Assembly: GCF_026183675.1 (NCBI RefSeq)
Contig: NZ_JAPIVK010000019.1
Coordinates: 1 to 53,004, forward strand
Length of the DNA stretch: 53,004 bases
Origin: Microbulbifer halophilus
Lineage (GTDB): Bacteria; Pseudomonadota; Gammaproteobacteria; Pseudomonadales; Cellvibrionaceae
Direction of reading: 5' to 3'
Below the pieces are notes generated by a model. That model saw only the letters and a program-made list of their open reading frames with translations. It was not told where the DNA came from and ran no database searches. Numbering within the stretch: position 1 is the stretch's first letter; every line of letters starts with the position of its first letter. Shown piece after piece: positions 20,219 to 31,420 of this stretch. A program made the position numbers and the translations under genes.

Positions 20219-20551
20219 ATGAGCTTTTTTATTCCCGCAGCTGTGGCACAGGAAGCGGCACCGGCGCCGCAAAGTAACCCGCTGATCACTCTGCTGATGT
20301 TCGCCGGCCTGTTTGCGTTTATGTGGTTTTTCATCATCCGCCCGCAACGCAAACGCCAGAAGGAGCATCAGGAGCTGGTGTCGTCACTGAAAAAGGGCGA
20401 TGAAGTGGTAATGACCAGCGGCATGCTCGGTCGTGTAGAGAAAGTCGACGACGATTACATCGTACTGGAAGTGGCGGACAACATGTCGCTCAAATTCCAG
20501 AAGGTCGCAGTGCACGCGATTCTGCCCAAGGGCACCATCAAGAAGGTCTGA
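20219..20551 (+). CDS. yajC: Preprotein translocase subunit YajC
   Basis: 110-aa inner-membrane protein associated with SecDF and the Sec translocon. One transmembrane segment (PLITLLMFAGLFAFMWFFII) is followed by the family motif RPQRKRQKEHQELVSSLKKGDEVVMTSGMLGRV. The ATG at 20219 follows TTGAGGA. It is unusual in standing alone: tgt upstream and secD/secF downstream, its normal neighbours, are absent, and a terminator follows at once. A second yajC may exist elsewhere. Confidence 0.94.
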   Translation: MSFFIPAAVAQEAAPAPQSNPLITLLMFAGLFAFMWFFIIRPQRKRQKEHQELVSSLKKGDEVVMTSGMLGRVEKVDDDYIVLEVADNMSLKFQKVAVHAILPKGTIKKV

Positions 20552-20573
20552 GCGGCGGCTTTGATCTATTGCG

Positions 20574-20599
20574 AAAACCCGGCACAGGCCGGGTTTTTT
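20574..20599 (+). terminator. Intrinsic terminator after yajC
   Basis: AACCCGG-loop-CCGGGTT stem followed by six T residues. Confidence 0.88.
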
Positions 20600-20633
20600 G
20601 ATTCGCGCCCATGCAACAGAGCGAAAACAGACC

Positions 20634-21644
20634 ATGGAGCTCACCTTCCCACCGCGAGTCCGCCTCGCGAACCTGCCGACCCCCCTGCAGCCGCTGGACC
20701 GCATTACGGAAAAATTCTCCACGCCATTCGGTGGGCCGCGCCTCTGGGTAAAGCGCGACGACCTGACTGAATCCGCCATGTCTGGCAACAAGCTGCGCAA
20801 ACTGGAGTTCATTGCCGGCGAAGCGCGGGAGCGCGGCTGCGATACGCTGATCACCTGCGGCGGGATCCAATCCAACCACTGCCGCACCACCGCGCTGGTG
20901 GGTGCCAGGCTGGGCTTTCGAGTGCAGCTGATCCTGCGCGGCGAAGTCGCCGGTCCGGTGGACGGCAACCTGTTGGTGGACGAACTGGCGGGTGCCTCCA
21001 CCGCCTGTTATCCCGTCCGCCAGTATTTTGCCGAATTGCCGCAGTTGTTCGAACACTGGAAGGATTTTTATGACCAGCGCGGCCACAGGGCGCTCTGCAT
21101 ACCCACCGGTGCCAGTGATGGACTGGGCATCTGGGGCTATATCGCCGGCGCCGCTGAACTGATGGACGATTGCCGGAAAGCGGGTTTCGATCCGGAGCAT
21201 ATCGTCTGTGCCAGCGGCAGCGGCGGCACCCAGGCGGGCCTGACGCTGGGGTGCCAGTTACAGGGCTCCCGCGCCCGGGTTACCGGCTATGCGGTCTGCG
21301 ACAGCGCCGAGTATTTCCAGCGCAAGGTGCGCGAGGATGTGCGGGACTGGAGCCAACGGAGTGGCAATCGGATCGATGAGAAACTGCTCGATGTGAGCGT
21401 CAATGCGGACTATATCGGTCCCGGTTACGCTGTGGCCGACGAGCCTGTCTACCGAACGATCGCGGACGCGGCGGCGGAAGAGGGCCTGCTGCTGGACCCG
21501 GTGTATACCGGCAAGGCCTTCCACGGCCTGCTGCAGGAGCTGCGCAGGGGCCGCTACCGCGACTGTGAAAACCTGGTTTTCGTACACACCGGCGGGCAGT
21601 TCGGGCTCTTCCCCCACCGGGAACACTTTTCCTTCCTTATGTAG
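20634..21644 (+). CDS. D-cysteine desulfhydrase / ACC deaminase-like PLP enzyme
   Basis: 336-aa member of the PLP fold II family containing D-cysteine desulfhydrase (DcyD), L-cysteate lyase and ACC deaminase. The PLP lysine lies in AMSGNKLRKLEF (about residue 52), followed by CGGIQSNHCRTTALVGARLG and the phosphate-binding loop ASGSGGTQAGL. The likely product is pyruvate plus ammonia and a sulfur or other leaving group; the exact substrate cannot be assigned. The ATG at 20634 is supported by the ELTFPPRVRLANLPTPL family N-terminus. Confidence 0.85.
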   Translation: MELTFPPRVRLANLPTPLQPLDRITEKFSTPFGGPRLWVKRDDLTESAMSGNKLRKLEFIAGEARERGCDTLITCGGIQSNHCRTTALVGARLGFRVQLILRGEVAGPVDGNLLVDELAGASTACYPVRQYFAELPQLFEHWKDFYDQRGHRALCIPTGASDGLGIWGYIAGAAELMDDCRKAGFDPEHIVCASGSGGTQAGLTLGCQLQGSRARVTGYAVCDSAEYFQRKVREDVRDWSQRSGNRIDEKLLDVSVNADYIGPGYAVADEPVYRTIADAAAEEGLLLDPVYTGKAFHGLLQELRRGRYRDCENLVFVHTGGQFGLFPHREHFSFLM

Positions 21645-21756
21645 GGCGGGCCGTTACTGTTCTACTTTTGCGGAAACTGCTAATCTGCGCGGCAATTGGT
21701 AGCAGCGTCCAGCTGTACATAAAACAATCAAAATTACATAAATAGTGGGGGCTGAT

Positions 21757-23415
21757 TTGGAATCCTTCAATCAACTGCTGTTGTCCATGGACGGCATGCT
21801 CGGCTCCGCACCCTGGTTCCCCTGGGTGCTTCTGGGTGTCGGTCTGTTTTTTACCCTGTATCTGGGCTTTCCGCAGTTTCGCTATTTCGGACATGCGGTA
21901 AAGATAGTCCGGGGCAAGTACGACAAGCCCGGTGACCCGGGTGATACTTCCCACTTCCAGGCGCTCTCAACCGCACTGTCCGGTACTGTGGGCACCGGGA
22001 ACATCGGCGGTGTGGGCCTGGCAATTTTCCTCGGCGGGCCGGCTGCGCTCTTCTGGATGTGGGTAACCGCCTTTCTCGGTATGACCACCAAGTTTGTCGA
22101 GGTGACCCTCTCGCACAAATACCGGATCAAGGCGGCCGACGGCTACTTCGCCGGCGGCCCGATGTTTTATATGAAGCGCCGCCTGAATATGAAATGGCTG
22201 GCGGTGCTCTTCGCCATTGCCACGGTGATCAGTTCCTTCGGCACCGGTAGCCTGCCACAGGTGAACAATATCGCCCAGGCCATGTACGACACTTTCGGCC
22301 TCAATAAGGCGCTGACCGGGGGGATATTGGCGATTCTGCTGGGGATGGTGATCATCGGCGGCATTACCCGTATCGCCAAGGTTACCTCTACCATCGTGCC
22401 GATCATGGCGGCGCTGTATATCATCGGTGCTCTGGCAGTAATCACCTACAACTACCAGAACATCATCCCGTCCTTCCTCGCGGTATTCAAAGACGCCTTC
22501 AACGGCAGTGCGGCCGCCGGCGGCTTCCTCGGCGCCACTTTTGCCTACGCGTTCAACCGCGGCGTCAACCGCGGTCTCTTTTCCAACGAGGCGGGGCAGG
22601 GGTCCGCACCCATTGCCCACGCGGCGGCACGTGCCGACGAGCCGGTATCCGAGGGTATGGTTTCCCTGCTGGAGCCGTTCATTGACACCATCATCATTTG
22701 TACCCTGACCGGTCTGGTGATTCTGTCTTCCGGTGTCTGGTCGGAAAAACACATGAACCGGTTTGAACGCGCGGATATGACCACCGTAGCCGGGTCCTAC
22801 AACGACGACAATCCGGAAGATGTGGAGCAGCTGTTCCGCTACCTGAGCGGTGGTGAGAGTGATGTGGCCGCCTATAGTGGTTCCGTGGTGGTCGCCGATG
22901 GTCGCCCGCTGAACGCCGATGAATTCACTCTGCTCAATGCCCGCTCCGTGGCCGAGGATATCGAGTTCCGGGTGGGAGACGATCCCTTCAGTGGTGTGCT
23001 GACTGTCGCGGACGGCCAGTTTGCCAATCCGAACGTGGATATCTGGGGCAATTCGTTGCTGCACTCGGTAGCCCTGACCAACGTGGCCTTCCAGAGGGGC
23101 TATTTCGGCGAGTACGGCAGCCTGATCGTGACACTGGGTATTTTGCTGTTTGCCTTTTCCACGGCCATCGCCTGGTCATACTACGGCGACCGTTCGATGA
23201 TCTACCTGTTCGGTCCCAGGGCGGTGATGCCCTACCGCCTCGTCTATGTGGTGGCCTTTTTCTGGGCGGCGATTGAAGACACCACTATCATCTGGAATCT
23301 TTCGGCCGTGGCCATTGTGCTCATGACACTGCCGAACCTCTTCGGTATCAGTATCCTGGCCAGGGAAATGAAGGACACGGTAAAGGATTACTGGAAGGAT
23401 CCCGACCACAAGTAA
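21757..23415 (+). CDS. Sodium:alanine/glycine symporter, AGCS family
   Basis: About 552-aa inner-membrane amino-acid:sodium symporter. It has the AGCS signature [66 protein letters not shown], and about ten transmembrane segments. A hydrophilic stretch of roughly 110 residues, rich in Asp and Glu (from [13 protein letters not shown] to [11 protein letters not shown]), interrupts the core between the [18 protein letters not shown] helix and the last helices. The start is a TTG at 21757 preceded by GGGGG, or the in-frame GTG at 21745. A terminator shared with the convergent protease gene follows. Confidence 0.9.
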   Translation: MESFNQLLLSMDGMLGSAPWFPWVLLGVGLFFTLYLGFPQFRYFGHAVKIVRGKYDKPGDPGDTSHFQALSTALSGTVGTGNIGGVGLAIFLGGPAALFWMWVTAFLGMTTKFVEVTLSHKYRIKAADGYFAGGPMFYMKRRLNMKWLAVLFAIATVISSFGTGSLPQVNNIAQAMYDTFGLNKALTGGILAILLGMVIIGGITRIAKVTSTIVPIMAALYIIGALAVITYNYQNIIPSFLAVFKDAFNGSAAAGGFLGATFAYAFNRGVNRGLFSNEAGQGSAPIAHAAARADEPVSEGMVSLLEPFIDTIIICTLTGLVILSSGVWSEKHMNRFERADMTTVAGSYNDDNPEDVEQLFRYLSGGESDVAAYSGSVVVADGRPLNADEFTLLNARSVAEDIEFRVGDDPFSGVLTVADGQFANPNVDIWGNSLLHSVALTNVAFQRGYFGEYGSLIVTLGILLFAFSTAIAWSYYGDRSMIYLFGPRAVMPYRLVYVVAFFWAAIEDTTIIWNLSAVAIVLMTLPNLFGISILAREMKDTVKDYWKDPDHK

Positions 23416-23478
23416 AGGCGGGCAGACACATCGGCGCCGATTGAAGCCGCAGGTATGGCGATCATTCGGAGCATTGAC

Positions 23479-23517
23479 AAAAAAAGGGGGCAGCCGGACG
23501 GCTGCCCCCTTTTTTTT
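23479..23517. terminator. Bidirectional intrinsic terminator
   Basis: A-tract, GGGGGCAGCCG/CGGCTGCCCCC stem with a very short loop, then T-tract; it serves the symporter gene on plus and the protease gene on minus. Confidence 0.95.
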
Positions 23518-23534
23518 AAGGCTCTGATTGAAAG

Positions 23535-26126
<2,592 letters not shown>

Positions 26127-28625
26127 TTAGTGGATCCGGATGCCCAGAGTCTCCAGACCGCGAAACACCAGGCTGGATCGCCATTTCGCCCCACCGGGTA
26201 CCAGAGAGAGATCGTGCCGTATCAAGGCCGGCAGGACACGCCGCAGCTCGATTCGTGCGAGATGGGCGCCCAGGCAGTAGTGCGCGCCGTGAGCGAAGGC
26301 CACGTGCCGTCTGCTGTCACGGCCAAGGTCCAGGCGATCGGGTTTGAGAAAGGCCCGGGGATCCCGGTTTGCCGAGGAAAAGGAGAAGAGGACCATTTCG
26401 CCACGGCGCATCCGGTGGCCGCCGAAATCCAGGTCTTCGAGCGCGTAGCGTATCGAGCAGCGGACAGGACCATCGTATCGCAGCAGCTCTTCCACGGCGT
26501 TGTCGGAGATTTCAGGATGGGCCTGCCAACGCTCGAGCTGGTCGGGGTGGCGGAGCAAGGCGAGCGCGCTGTTGCCGATCATGTCGGTAGTGGTTTCAAA
26601 GCCGACCGCGAACATCAGGGCATAGTGGGTGACCAGCTCCTCGATGCTCAGACCTTGGTCCAACGCGGCGTTCGGATCGACGGTTCCGGGGCGACTCGCT
26701 ACCTTTCGTTGTGTTTCCAGGTGTTCGCGAATGTATCGGCTGAATTCTTCCGCACTGCGATTGATGCGGATGGTGGTGTCATCCGACAGCAGTGGATCGA
26801 GCCCCAATATCATGTCCTGTCCCCAAGGCAACACTTCGGACACGTCCTCCCGGGGGAATCCCAGTATTTCACTGATGGCAGCCGCCGGCAGCGGCAAGGC
26901 GAGTTCCTTGATCAGATCGACTTCCCTACTTTGGCGTAGCTTATCGATAAGCTCTGCGGCGCATTCGTCGATATAACTGGTCCAACGCTTTACGGCCTCG
27001 GGGGTGAATAGGGGCGAGAAGACGCGCCTGAGCTGTTGGTGCTGAGGAGGATCCAAGAACAGCATGAAACGGTTGAGGTGTTGGCTGAAGGAGACTCCTT
27101 CTTGTTGGCGGCTCAAGGCGCTGAGGAAAGGAAAGTTTGCACTACTTGTGTCGAGACGTGGCGTTTCGGTTAGCCCACGTGGGTCGACACCAAAGCGCTT
27201 GTCGCGTAGACCTGCCGATACTTCGGTGTGGCGGGTTAGCCACCACCTCGAGACCGTATCCTTGACAACCGGGCCACAGTCGCGCAGTTGTGAAAGGAAT
27301 GGATAGGGATCGTCGATATAGTCCTGATGGTAAGGATCGAAGGAGATACCCTGCCCGGAGATCTCCAGGGCTCGTCCAGGTGAACGAGGTGCCTTGGCGG
27401 GAAGCAGGCGGTCCAGCCCCAGGGAAAGTCGAGATTGCGCATCCATCGCTGGTCGCATCGCCTCGGCGAGTGCCTTGGCATGAGGCGGACGTACCATGGT
27501 GACGTGGTCTCCAGGCACCGTGATGATGTTCAACGAGGCGTACAGCCCCTTCCATCCCAGGTCCGGTTCGTCGGTACAGAAGTGGAGGCTGCGGCCAGGA
27601 TGCACTAGTTCTGCGGGAAACTCGGATCGAGCACACAGCAGGGTGGCCGGGCCGGGATAGAACCGCGGTTGAAACCTCTCCATCGCCATATAATTGGCGT
27701 GATGGACGGTGGCTATCCTGCTTAGCGAATTGAAATGGGGCCCCAGACGTTTCGCCAGTAATTCCCGCTGCTCTTCAGGAGGTAGTGACTCCAGCTCGCT
27801 GGCGTAAATCGGGTTGTCATCAAGGCGGCCGGAGAGGCGCTGAACAATGTTGTGGAGTTCGAACAGGGCCATCAATTCGGAGGTGGTGACGTCTTTCCCC
27901 TCGCCGATACTCCGGACCTGAAAGGTATCGATCAGGAACAGCGCCTCTATCTGCTCGCCCTGTTCGTGGAGTTGACATGCCATTTCATGGGCGACCAACC
28001 CTCCGAAGGAGTGTCCCGCGAGTCGGTAGGGCCCCTCGGGTTGGATAGTCTGCATTTCGCCGATGTAGCGCCGCGCGAGTTCCTCGACCGAACCAGTAGG
28101 GGGTTCGGTACCGTCGATGCCCGGTGACTGGAAAGCGATCGTCGAGGAAAGGCCAGTTAGCTCGGAACAAAGACTCGACAGATAGGTTGCCACGCCCATT
28201 GAGCCGGGAATACAGAACAAGGGGAGCGCGACCTCCCAGTCGTGCAGCGCTACCGCACAGGCGCCGGGCTGTGCCTTCAGGGACGTACTCGCCGGGGTGC
28301 CGGCTCCTCCTTCTGTGCCCGTCTTCATCCGAGTTTCTTCAACGAGGTCGACCAATTGGCCCAGCGTCATGGAGCCGAATAGGGACATCACAGGCAGTTT
28401 CACGTGGAAATGGCGCTCGATGTATTCCACCAGCTCCACGGCTGCCAGAGAATCCAGGCCAAGCTGGTTCAGAGGATGGTCCTCGGGGATCGAGGTGGCT
28501 CCAGCGTCGTTTTCGAGAAGTCGAGCTACTTCCCGGGTAAGGCCTTCGCGCAGATTTCGCCGATGCGAGGGGCGAACTGTTTCCCGGTCAGCATCGTGAC
28601 TGGTGGGATCGAGAAGTTGGTCCAC
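26127..28625 (-). CDS. Acyl/peptidyl carrier protein-thioesterase-cytochrome P450 fusion
   Basis: 832-aa three-domain protein (numbering from the GTG at 28625). Residues about 25-100 are a carrier domain with NQLGLDSLAAVELVEYIE, the phosphopantetheine Ser near 59. Residues about 130-395 are a type I thioesterase with LFCIPGSMG, the nucleophile Ser206 in LAGHSFGGLVAHEM, Asp233 in LFLIDTF and His374 in VPGDHVTMV. Residues about 420-832 are a bacterial class I P450 with the I-helix AVGFETTTD (674-681), the ExxR pair in EELLR (713-716) and the haem loop FAHGAHYCLGAHLAR, Cys784. AGGAG five bases before the GTG at 28625 supports that start over the GTG at 28640. No PKS or NRPS module, ferredoxin or pantetheinyl transferase is adjacent. 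Likely role: oxidise an acyl or aminoacyl chain held on the carrier and release it by the thioesterase. The substrate is unknown. Confidence 0.9.
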   Translation of the reverse strand: MDQLLDPTSHDADRETVRPSHRRNLREGLTREVARLLENDAGATSIPEDHPLNQLGLDSLAAVELVEYIERHFHVKLPVMSLFGSMTLGQLVDLVEETRMKTGTEGGAGTPASTSLKAQPGACAVALHDWEVALPLFCIPGSMGVATYLSSLCSELTGLSSTIAFQSPGIDGTEPPTGSVEELARRYIGEMQTIQPEGPYRLAGHSFGGLVAHEMACQLHEQGEQIEALFLIDTFQVRSIGEGKDVTTSELMALFELHNIVQRLSGRLDDNPIYASELESLPPEEQRELLAKRLGPHFNSLSRIATVHHANYMAMERFQPRFYPGPATLLCARSEFPAELVHPGRSLHFCTDEPDLGWKGLYASLNIITVPGDHVTMVRPPHAKALAEAMRPAMDAQSRLSLGLDRLLPAKAPRSPGRALEISGQGISFDPYHQDYIDDPYPFLSQLRDCGPVVKDTVSRWWLTRHTEVSAGLRDKRFGVDPRGLTETPRLDTSSANFPFLSALSRQQEGVSFSQHLNRFMLFLDPPQHQQLRRVFSPLFTPEAVKRWTSYIDECAAELIDKLRQSREVDLIKELALPLPAAAISEILGFPREDVSEVLPWGQDMILGLDPLLSDDTTIRINRSAEEFSRYIREHLETQRKVASRPGTVDPNAALDQGLSIEELVTHYALMFAVGFETTTDMIGNSALALLRHPDQLERWQAHPEISDNAVEELLRYDGPVRCSIRYALEDLDFGGHRMRRGEMVLFSFSSANRDPRAFLKPDRLDLGRDSRRHVAFAHGAHYCLGAHLARIELRRVLPALIRHDLSLVPGGAKWRSSLVFRGLETLGIRIH

Positions 28626-29189
28626 GGGCTCTCCTTGCACATTCCCTGTGGCCAGGGTTTCATAAAATGCCGTTGAAAAGGCAGCTCAATCCCAGTTTTT
28701 TGCCATCAAATTACTGGCATCTGCACGAGGTGTTGAATGCCTAGTCTGGCCCCATTGTTGAGAATGGAAATATATCTTTCTGTGCACAGTTTTTATAGTA
28801 TTTCAGCGTATTAATCCGAAAACAGCAGTATTTCTAGCTGGCCGTTGGGGAGAAGTCAAGACGTATTCGGAAACCAACTTTGAACCGGAATGCTGAAGCG
28901 GCTGAGTTGTACTGTGATGGCCAAGAATATTTGATCACCAAACAGCTTAAAGAGATCCGTGAGCAGCGTGAGTTCGAACTTTGAGAAGCTGGGAAGGCGC
29001 TGGTGATATCCATCTACAGACCGATATACAAAAAAAATTGGATACCGGATTAACCGGTTGGGGGAATTCCAGGTCTTTCTAAACCCCAGATCCTCCCGGA
29101 AGGTTAATAGATCGACGCCGAAATTTTTCTCATGATGCAAAGACATCAACTGCCTGTTTTACCCATAATACTGAATAATTAACACATAG
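28626..29189. other. AT-rich intergenic region with no confident gene
   Basis: About 560 bases much richer in AT than the rest of the window. A 97-codon minus frame (28856-29149) and short plus-strand fragments exist; one plus frame ending near 28984 reads like a gene tail (LYCDGQEYLITKQLKEIRE) but lacks a start and is closed upstream near 28840. I recognise no family. It probably contains the promoter of the P450 fusion and remnants of lost DNA. Confidence 0.5.
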
Positions 29190-29254
29190 GTAAACCACCG
29201 CCTCTGGCGGTGAGACTCGACAGGGCTCTGCCGTTCAGGCGTGCAGGGTAGAGA

Positions 29255-29298
29255 ATATGGCCTTCCAAGAACCGGCAAGTTCTAATAGGAGGCCATAT
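29255..29298 (+). promoter_or_regulatory. Hairpin sequestering the tnpA ribosome site and start codon
   Basis: ATATGGCCT (29255-29263) pairs with AGGCCATAT (29290-29298), which covers the AGGAGG site and the first two bases of the ATG at 29297. An inner GAAC/GTTC stem stabilises it. IS200 of Salmonella represses its transposase by the same arrangement. Confidence 0.75.
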
Positions 29299-29731
29299 GA
29301 GAGATTGGCAGAGCCAAGCTCACGTCAAACATTATTGCAGGTATCACATCGTATTTGTCCCCAAATACCGGAAAAAGGCGATATTTGGGACTTTACGCAG
29401 AGAGATCGGCTCGATATTCCGTGATCTTTGCCGCCAGGCGGGTGTTGAGCTGGTAGAGGGTTACGCGATGAGGGATCACATCCACATGCTGTTGATGATT
29501 CCACCGAAGTTCAGCGTGGCTAATACGGTAGGGCTTCTGAAGGGGAAGTCGGCGATACGAATATTTCGTGAACATCTGCAGGTGAAGAGAAATTTCAGCG
29601 GTAGACATTTCTGAGCTAGGGGATACTGCGTAAGCACCGTTGGCTTAGATGAACAGATGATTCGAGAGTACATCGAGAATCAGGAAAATGAAGAGCGCCG
29701 CCAGGAGCAGATGAGGTTGGCGGGGCTGTGA
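29297..29731 (+). pseudogene. tnpA: IS200-type transposase TnpA, interrupted by an in-frame TGA
   Basis: HUH-type single-strand transposase (Y1). The N-terminal part (KHYCRYHIVFVPKYRKKAIFG) and the HUH motif (His61 and His63 in MRDHIHMLLM) are intact. At codon 106 (29612-29614) TGA replaces the Trp codon of the family motif GRHFWARGYCVSTVG. The frame then continues without any shift as ARGYCVSTVGLDEQMIREYI to a natural stop at 29729-29731. The lost part contains the nucleophile Tyr125 and metal-ligand Gln129 of YIENQ, so the 105-aa product should be inactive. Confidence 0.9.
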
Positions 29732-29841
29732 CATAGCCCCCTCTGGGGGCTTTCATCATACCACCCGCTCTGCGGGTGGTTGCTGATTGTTTGCGTGCAC
29801 AAAAAAGCCCCGTGAGACAGAGCATTGCCGGTGTTACAGGA

Positions 29842-31176
29842 TCAGACGTTCAGCAGCAGGTACTCCCGCTCCCAGGAGCTGATAACGCGGTTGAACTCCT
29901 CGTATTCGTCGCGCTTGATCGCGCTCCAGGCGCGCACAAATTTCTCCCCGAACATTTCGTTTGCCTCTTCGCATTCCAGCAGCAGGCTCAGGGCGTGTTC
30001 CTGGGTGCGGGGCAGGGAGATCGGTTCCTCCGAGCAATCGCCGCGGTAGGGTTCGCTCGGCTCGATCTTGTTGGTCATGCCCAGGTAGCCGCAGGCCAGC
30101 GAGGTGGCGATGGCCAGGTAGGGGTTGCAGTCCGCTCCGGGGAAGCGGTTTTCCAGGCGTTTCGCCTGGGGCGAGCTGTCCGGTACGCGCAGGCCGGTGG
30201 TGCGGTTGTCATAGCCCCAGTGCAGGCTGGTGGGGGCGGCGATTTCCGGGGTAAAGCGCCGGTAGGAATTCACGTTGGGGGCAAAAAAGCTCATAAAGCC
30301 GGGAGTGTACTTCTGCATGCCGCCGATAAAGTGGTGGAAGGTCTCGTTCTCCCGCCCTTCCTCGTCGACGAAAATATTCCCGCCGGTTTCGGTATCGACG
30401 ATGCTCTGGTGAATGTGCAGCGCACTGCCGGGCTCCGGCTCCATCGGTTTGGCCATGAAGGTGGCGTAGATGCCGTGGCGCAGCGCCGTTTCGCGCACGG
30501 TGCGCTTGAAGGTAAAGACCTGGTCGGCGAGCTTTAGCGGATCGCCGTGCAGGAAATTGATTTCCATCTGTGCCGTGCCGGATTCGTGGATCAAGGTATC
30601 CACGTCCAGCCTTTGGGCTTCGCAGAAATCGTACATGTCCTCGATGATCGGTTCATACTCGTTGGCCGCATCGATACTGTAGGATTGCCGGGTTTTTTCC
30701 GTGCGGCCGGAGCGGCCCACGGGAGCGCACAGCTTCTCGTCCGGATCCAGGTTGCGCTTGATCAGGTAGAACTCCACCTCCGGCGCGACCACCGGCTTCC
30801 AGCCGCGGGCGGCGTACTTGTCGAGCACGAACTTGAGGATATTGCGCGTGCTGATCGGGTGCGGCTGGCCGTCGCGGGTGTAGCAGTCGTGAATGATCTG
30901 CGCCGTGGGCTCGTTGGCCCAGGGGTTGAGTCGGATGGAGTCCGGGTCCGGCACCAACAGCATGTCGGTGTCCGCCGGGTCTACCAGCTCGTTGTGTTCA
31001 TCGACGTAGTCACCGGTTACCGTCTGCACCAGGATGCTCTCCGGCAGGCGGCTGTCCTGGGTGAGGAATTTATCCGTGGGGGTAAATTTGCCCCGCGCGT
31101 TGCCGGACATGTCGGGCACCAGGCATTCCACCTCGGAAATGCTGTGTTCGGCGAGCCACTTCTTGATCTTGTCCAT
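29842..31176 (-). CDS. Glutamine synthetase family ligase, probably gamma-glutamyl-amine synthetase
   Basis: 444-aa protein of the GlnA fold, of the PuuA/GlnA3 branch that joins glutamate to polyamines or other amines using ATP. Seen are APEVEFYLI, SGTAQMEINFLHGDPLKLADQVF, EPGSALHIHQSI, TPEIAAPTSLHWGYDNRTTGLRVP and NRFPGADCNPYLAIA, all blocks of the catalytic domain. The adenylylation Tyr region of true GlnA is missing. AAGGTG precedes the ATG at 31176; the longer frame to 31290 enters the control region. It is divergent from an FAD oxidase of the PuuB/OrdL type, which supports a gamma-glutamylated amine pathway. Confidence 0.85.
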   Translation of the reverse strand: MDKIKKWLAEHSISEVECLVPDMSGNARGKFTPTDKFLTQDSRLPESILVQTVTGDYVDEHNELVDPADTDMLLVPDPDSIRLNPWANEPTAQIIHDCYTRDGQPHPISTRNILKFVLDKYAARGWKPVVAPEVEFYLIKRNLDPDEKLCAPVGRSGRTEKTRQSYSIDAANEYEPIIEDMYDFCEAQRLDVDTLIHESGTAQMEINFLHGDPLKLADQVFTFKRTVRETALRHGIYATFMAKPMEPEPGSALHIHQSIVDTETGGNIFVDEEGRENETFHHFIGGMQKYTPGFMSFFAPNVNSYRRFTPEIAAPTSLHWGYDNRTTGLRVPDSSPQAKRLENRFPGADCNPYLAIATSLACGYLGMTNKIEPSEPYRGDCSEEPISLPRTQEHALSLLLECEEANEMFGEKFVRAWSAIKRDEYEEFNRVISSWEREYLLLNV

Positions 31177-31326
31177 GTTGCACCTTGGGTGGAGTGATCC
31201 TGTTCGGACTGTACTTATTATACGCCCGGAGAACCGGCCACAGGCGCACAGCATCTGCGGCCTGGTCTGTAGCCGATTTGGACGGGCCAAAAAGTGATCG
31301 GATCAGAAAATCGATCACCGGCTTTG

Positions 31327-31356
31327 ATTATGACAATAAACCGAATTATTATTCAA
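31327..31356 (-). promoter_or_regulatory. Predicted promoter of the GS-like gene
   Basis: On the minus strand TTGAAT (31356-31351), 18-bp spacer, CATAAT (31332-31327). The spacer contains the AATAATAATTCGGTTT half-operator that is repeated exactly in the TonB-receptor promoter. Confidence 0.5.
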
Positions 31357-31382
31357 TTATAAATTGAATGATTGTTCGGTTT
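31338..31382. promoter_or_regulatory. 45-bp dyad operator between the GS-like and oxidase genes
   Basis: AAACCGAA at the left end and TTCGGTTT at the right end enclose a further inverted repeat ATTCAATT-ATA-AATTGAAT. It consists of two inverted 21-bp halves with a few mismatches. One half (AAACCGAATTATTATTCAA) recurs exactly, inverted, at 32783-32801. It is probably the binding site of the linked TetR regulator. Confidence 0.75.
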
Positions 31383-31420
31383 TGGCCCGGGTCGGCCATT
31401 GCCGCCGATGGAGACGTTTT

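Larger units (their letters stand above)
29190..29790 (+). mobile_element. IS200-type element (IS200/IS605 family), decayed
   Basis: The left end has the subterminal hairpin ACCGCC-TCT-GGCGGT (about 29196-29212). A single tnpA follows. The right end has a CCCCC/GGGGG stem and the subterminal hairpin CCACCCGC-TCT-GCGGGTGG (about 29760-29778). No tnpB is present and no terminal inverted repeats or target duplication are expected for this family. The transposase gene carries a nonsense codon, so it cannot move by itself. Exact ends are approximate. Confidence 0.8.

Noticed and set aside
28856..29149. 97-codon minus frame in the AT-rich stretch
   Set aside because: No recognisable domain, no good ribosome site, and biased composition; not supported as a gene.
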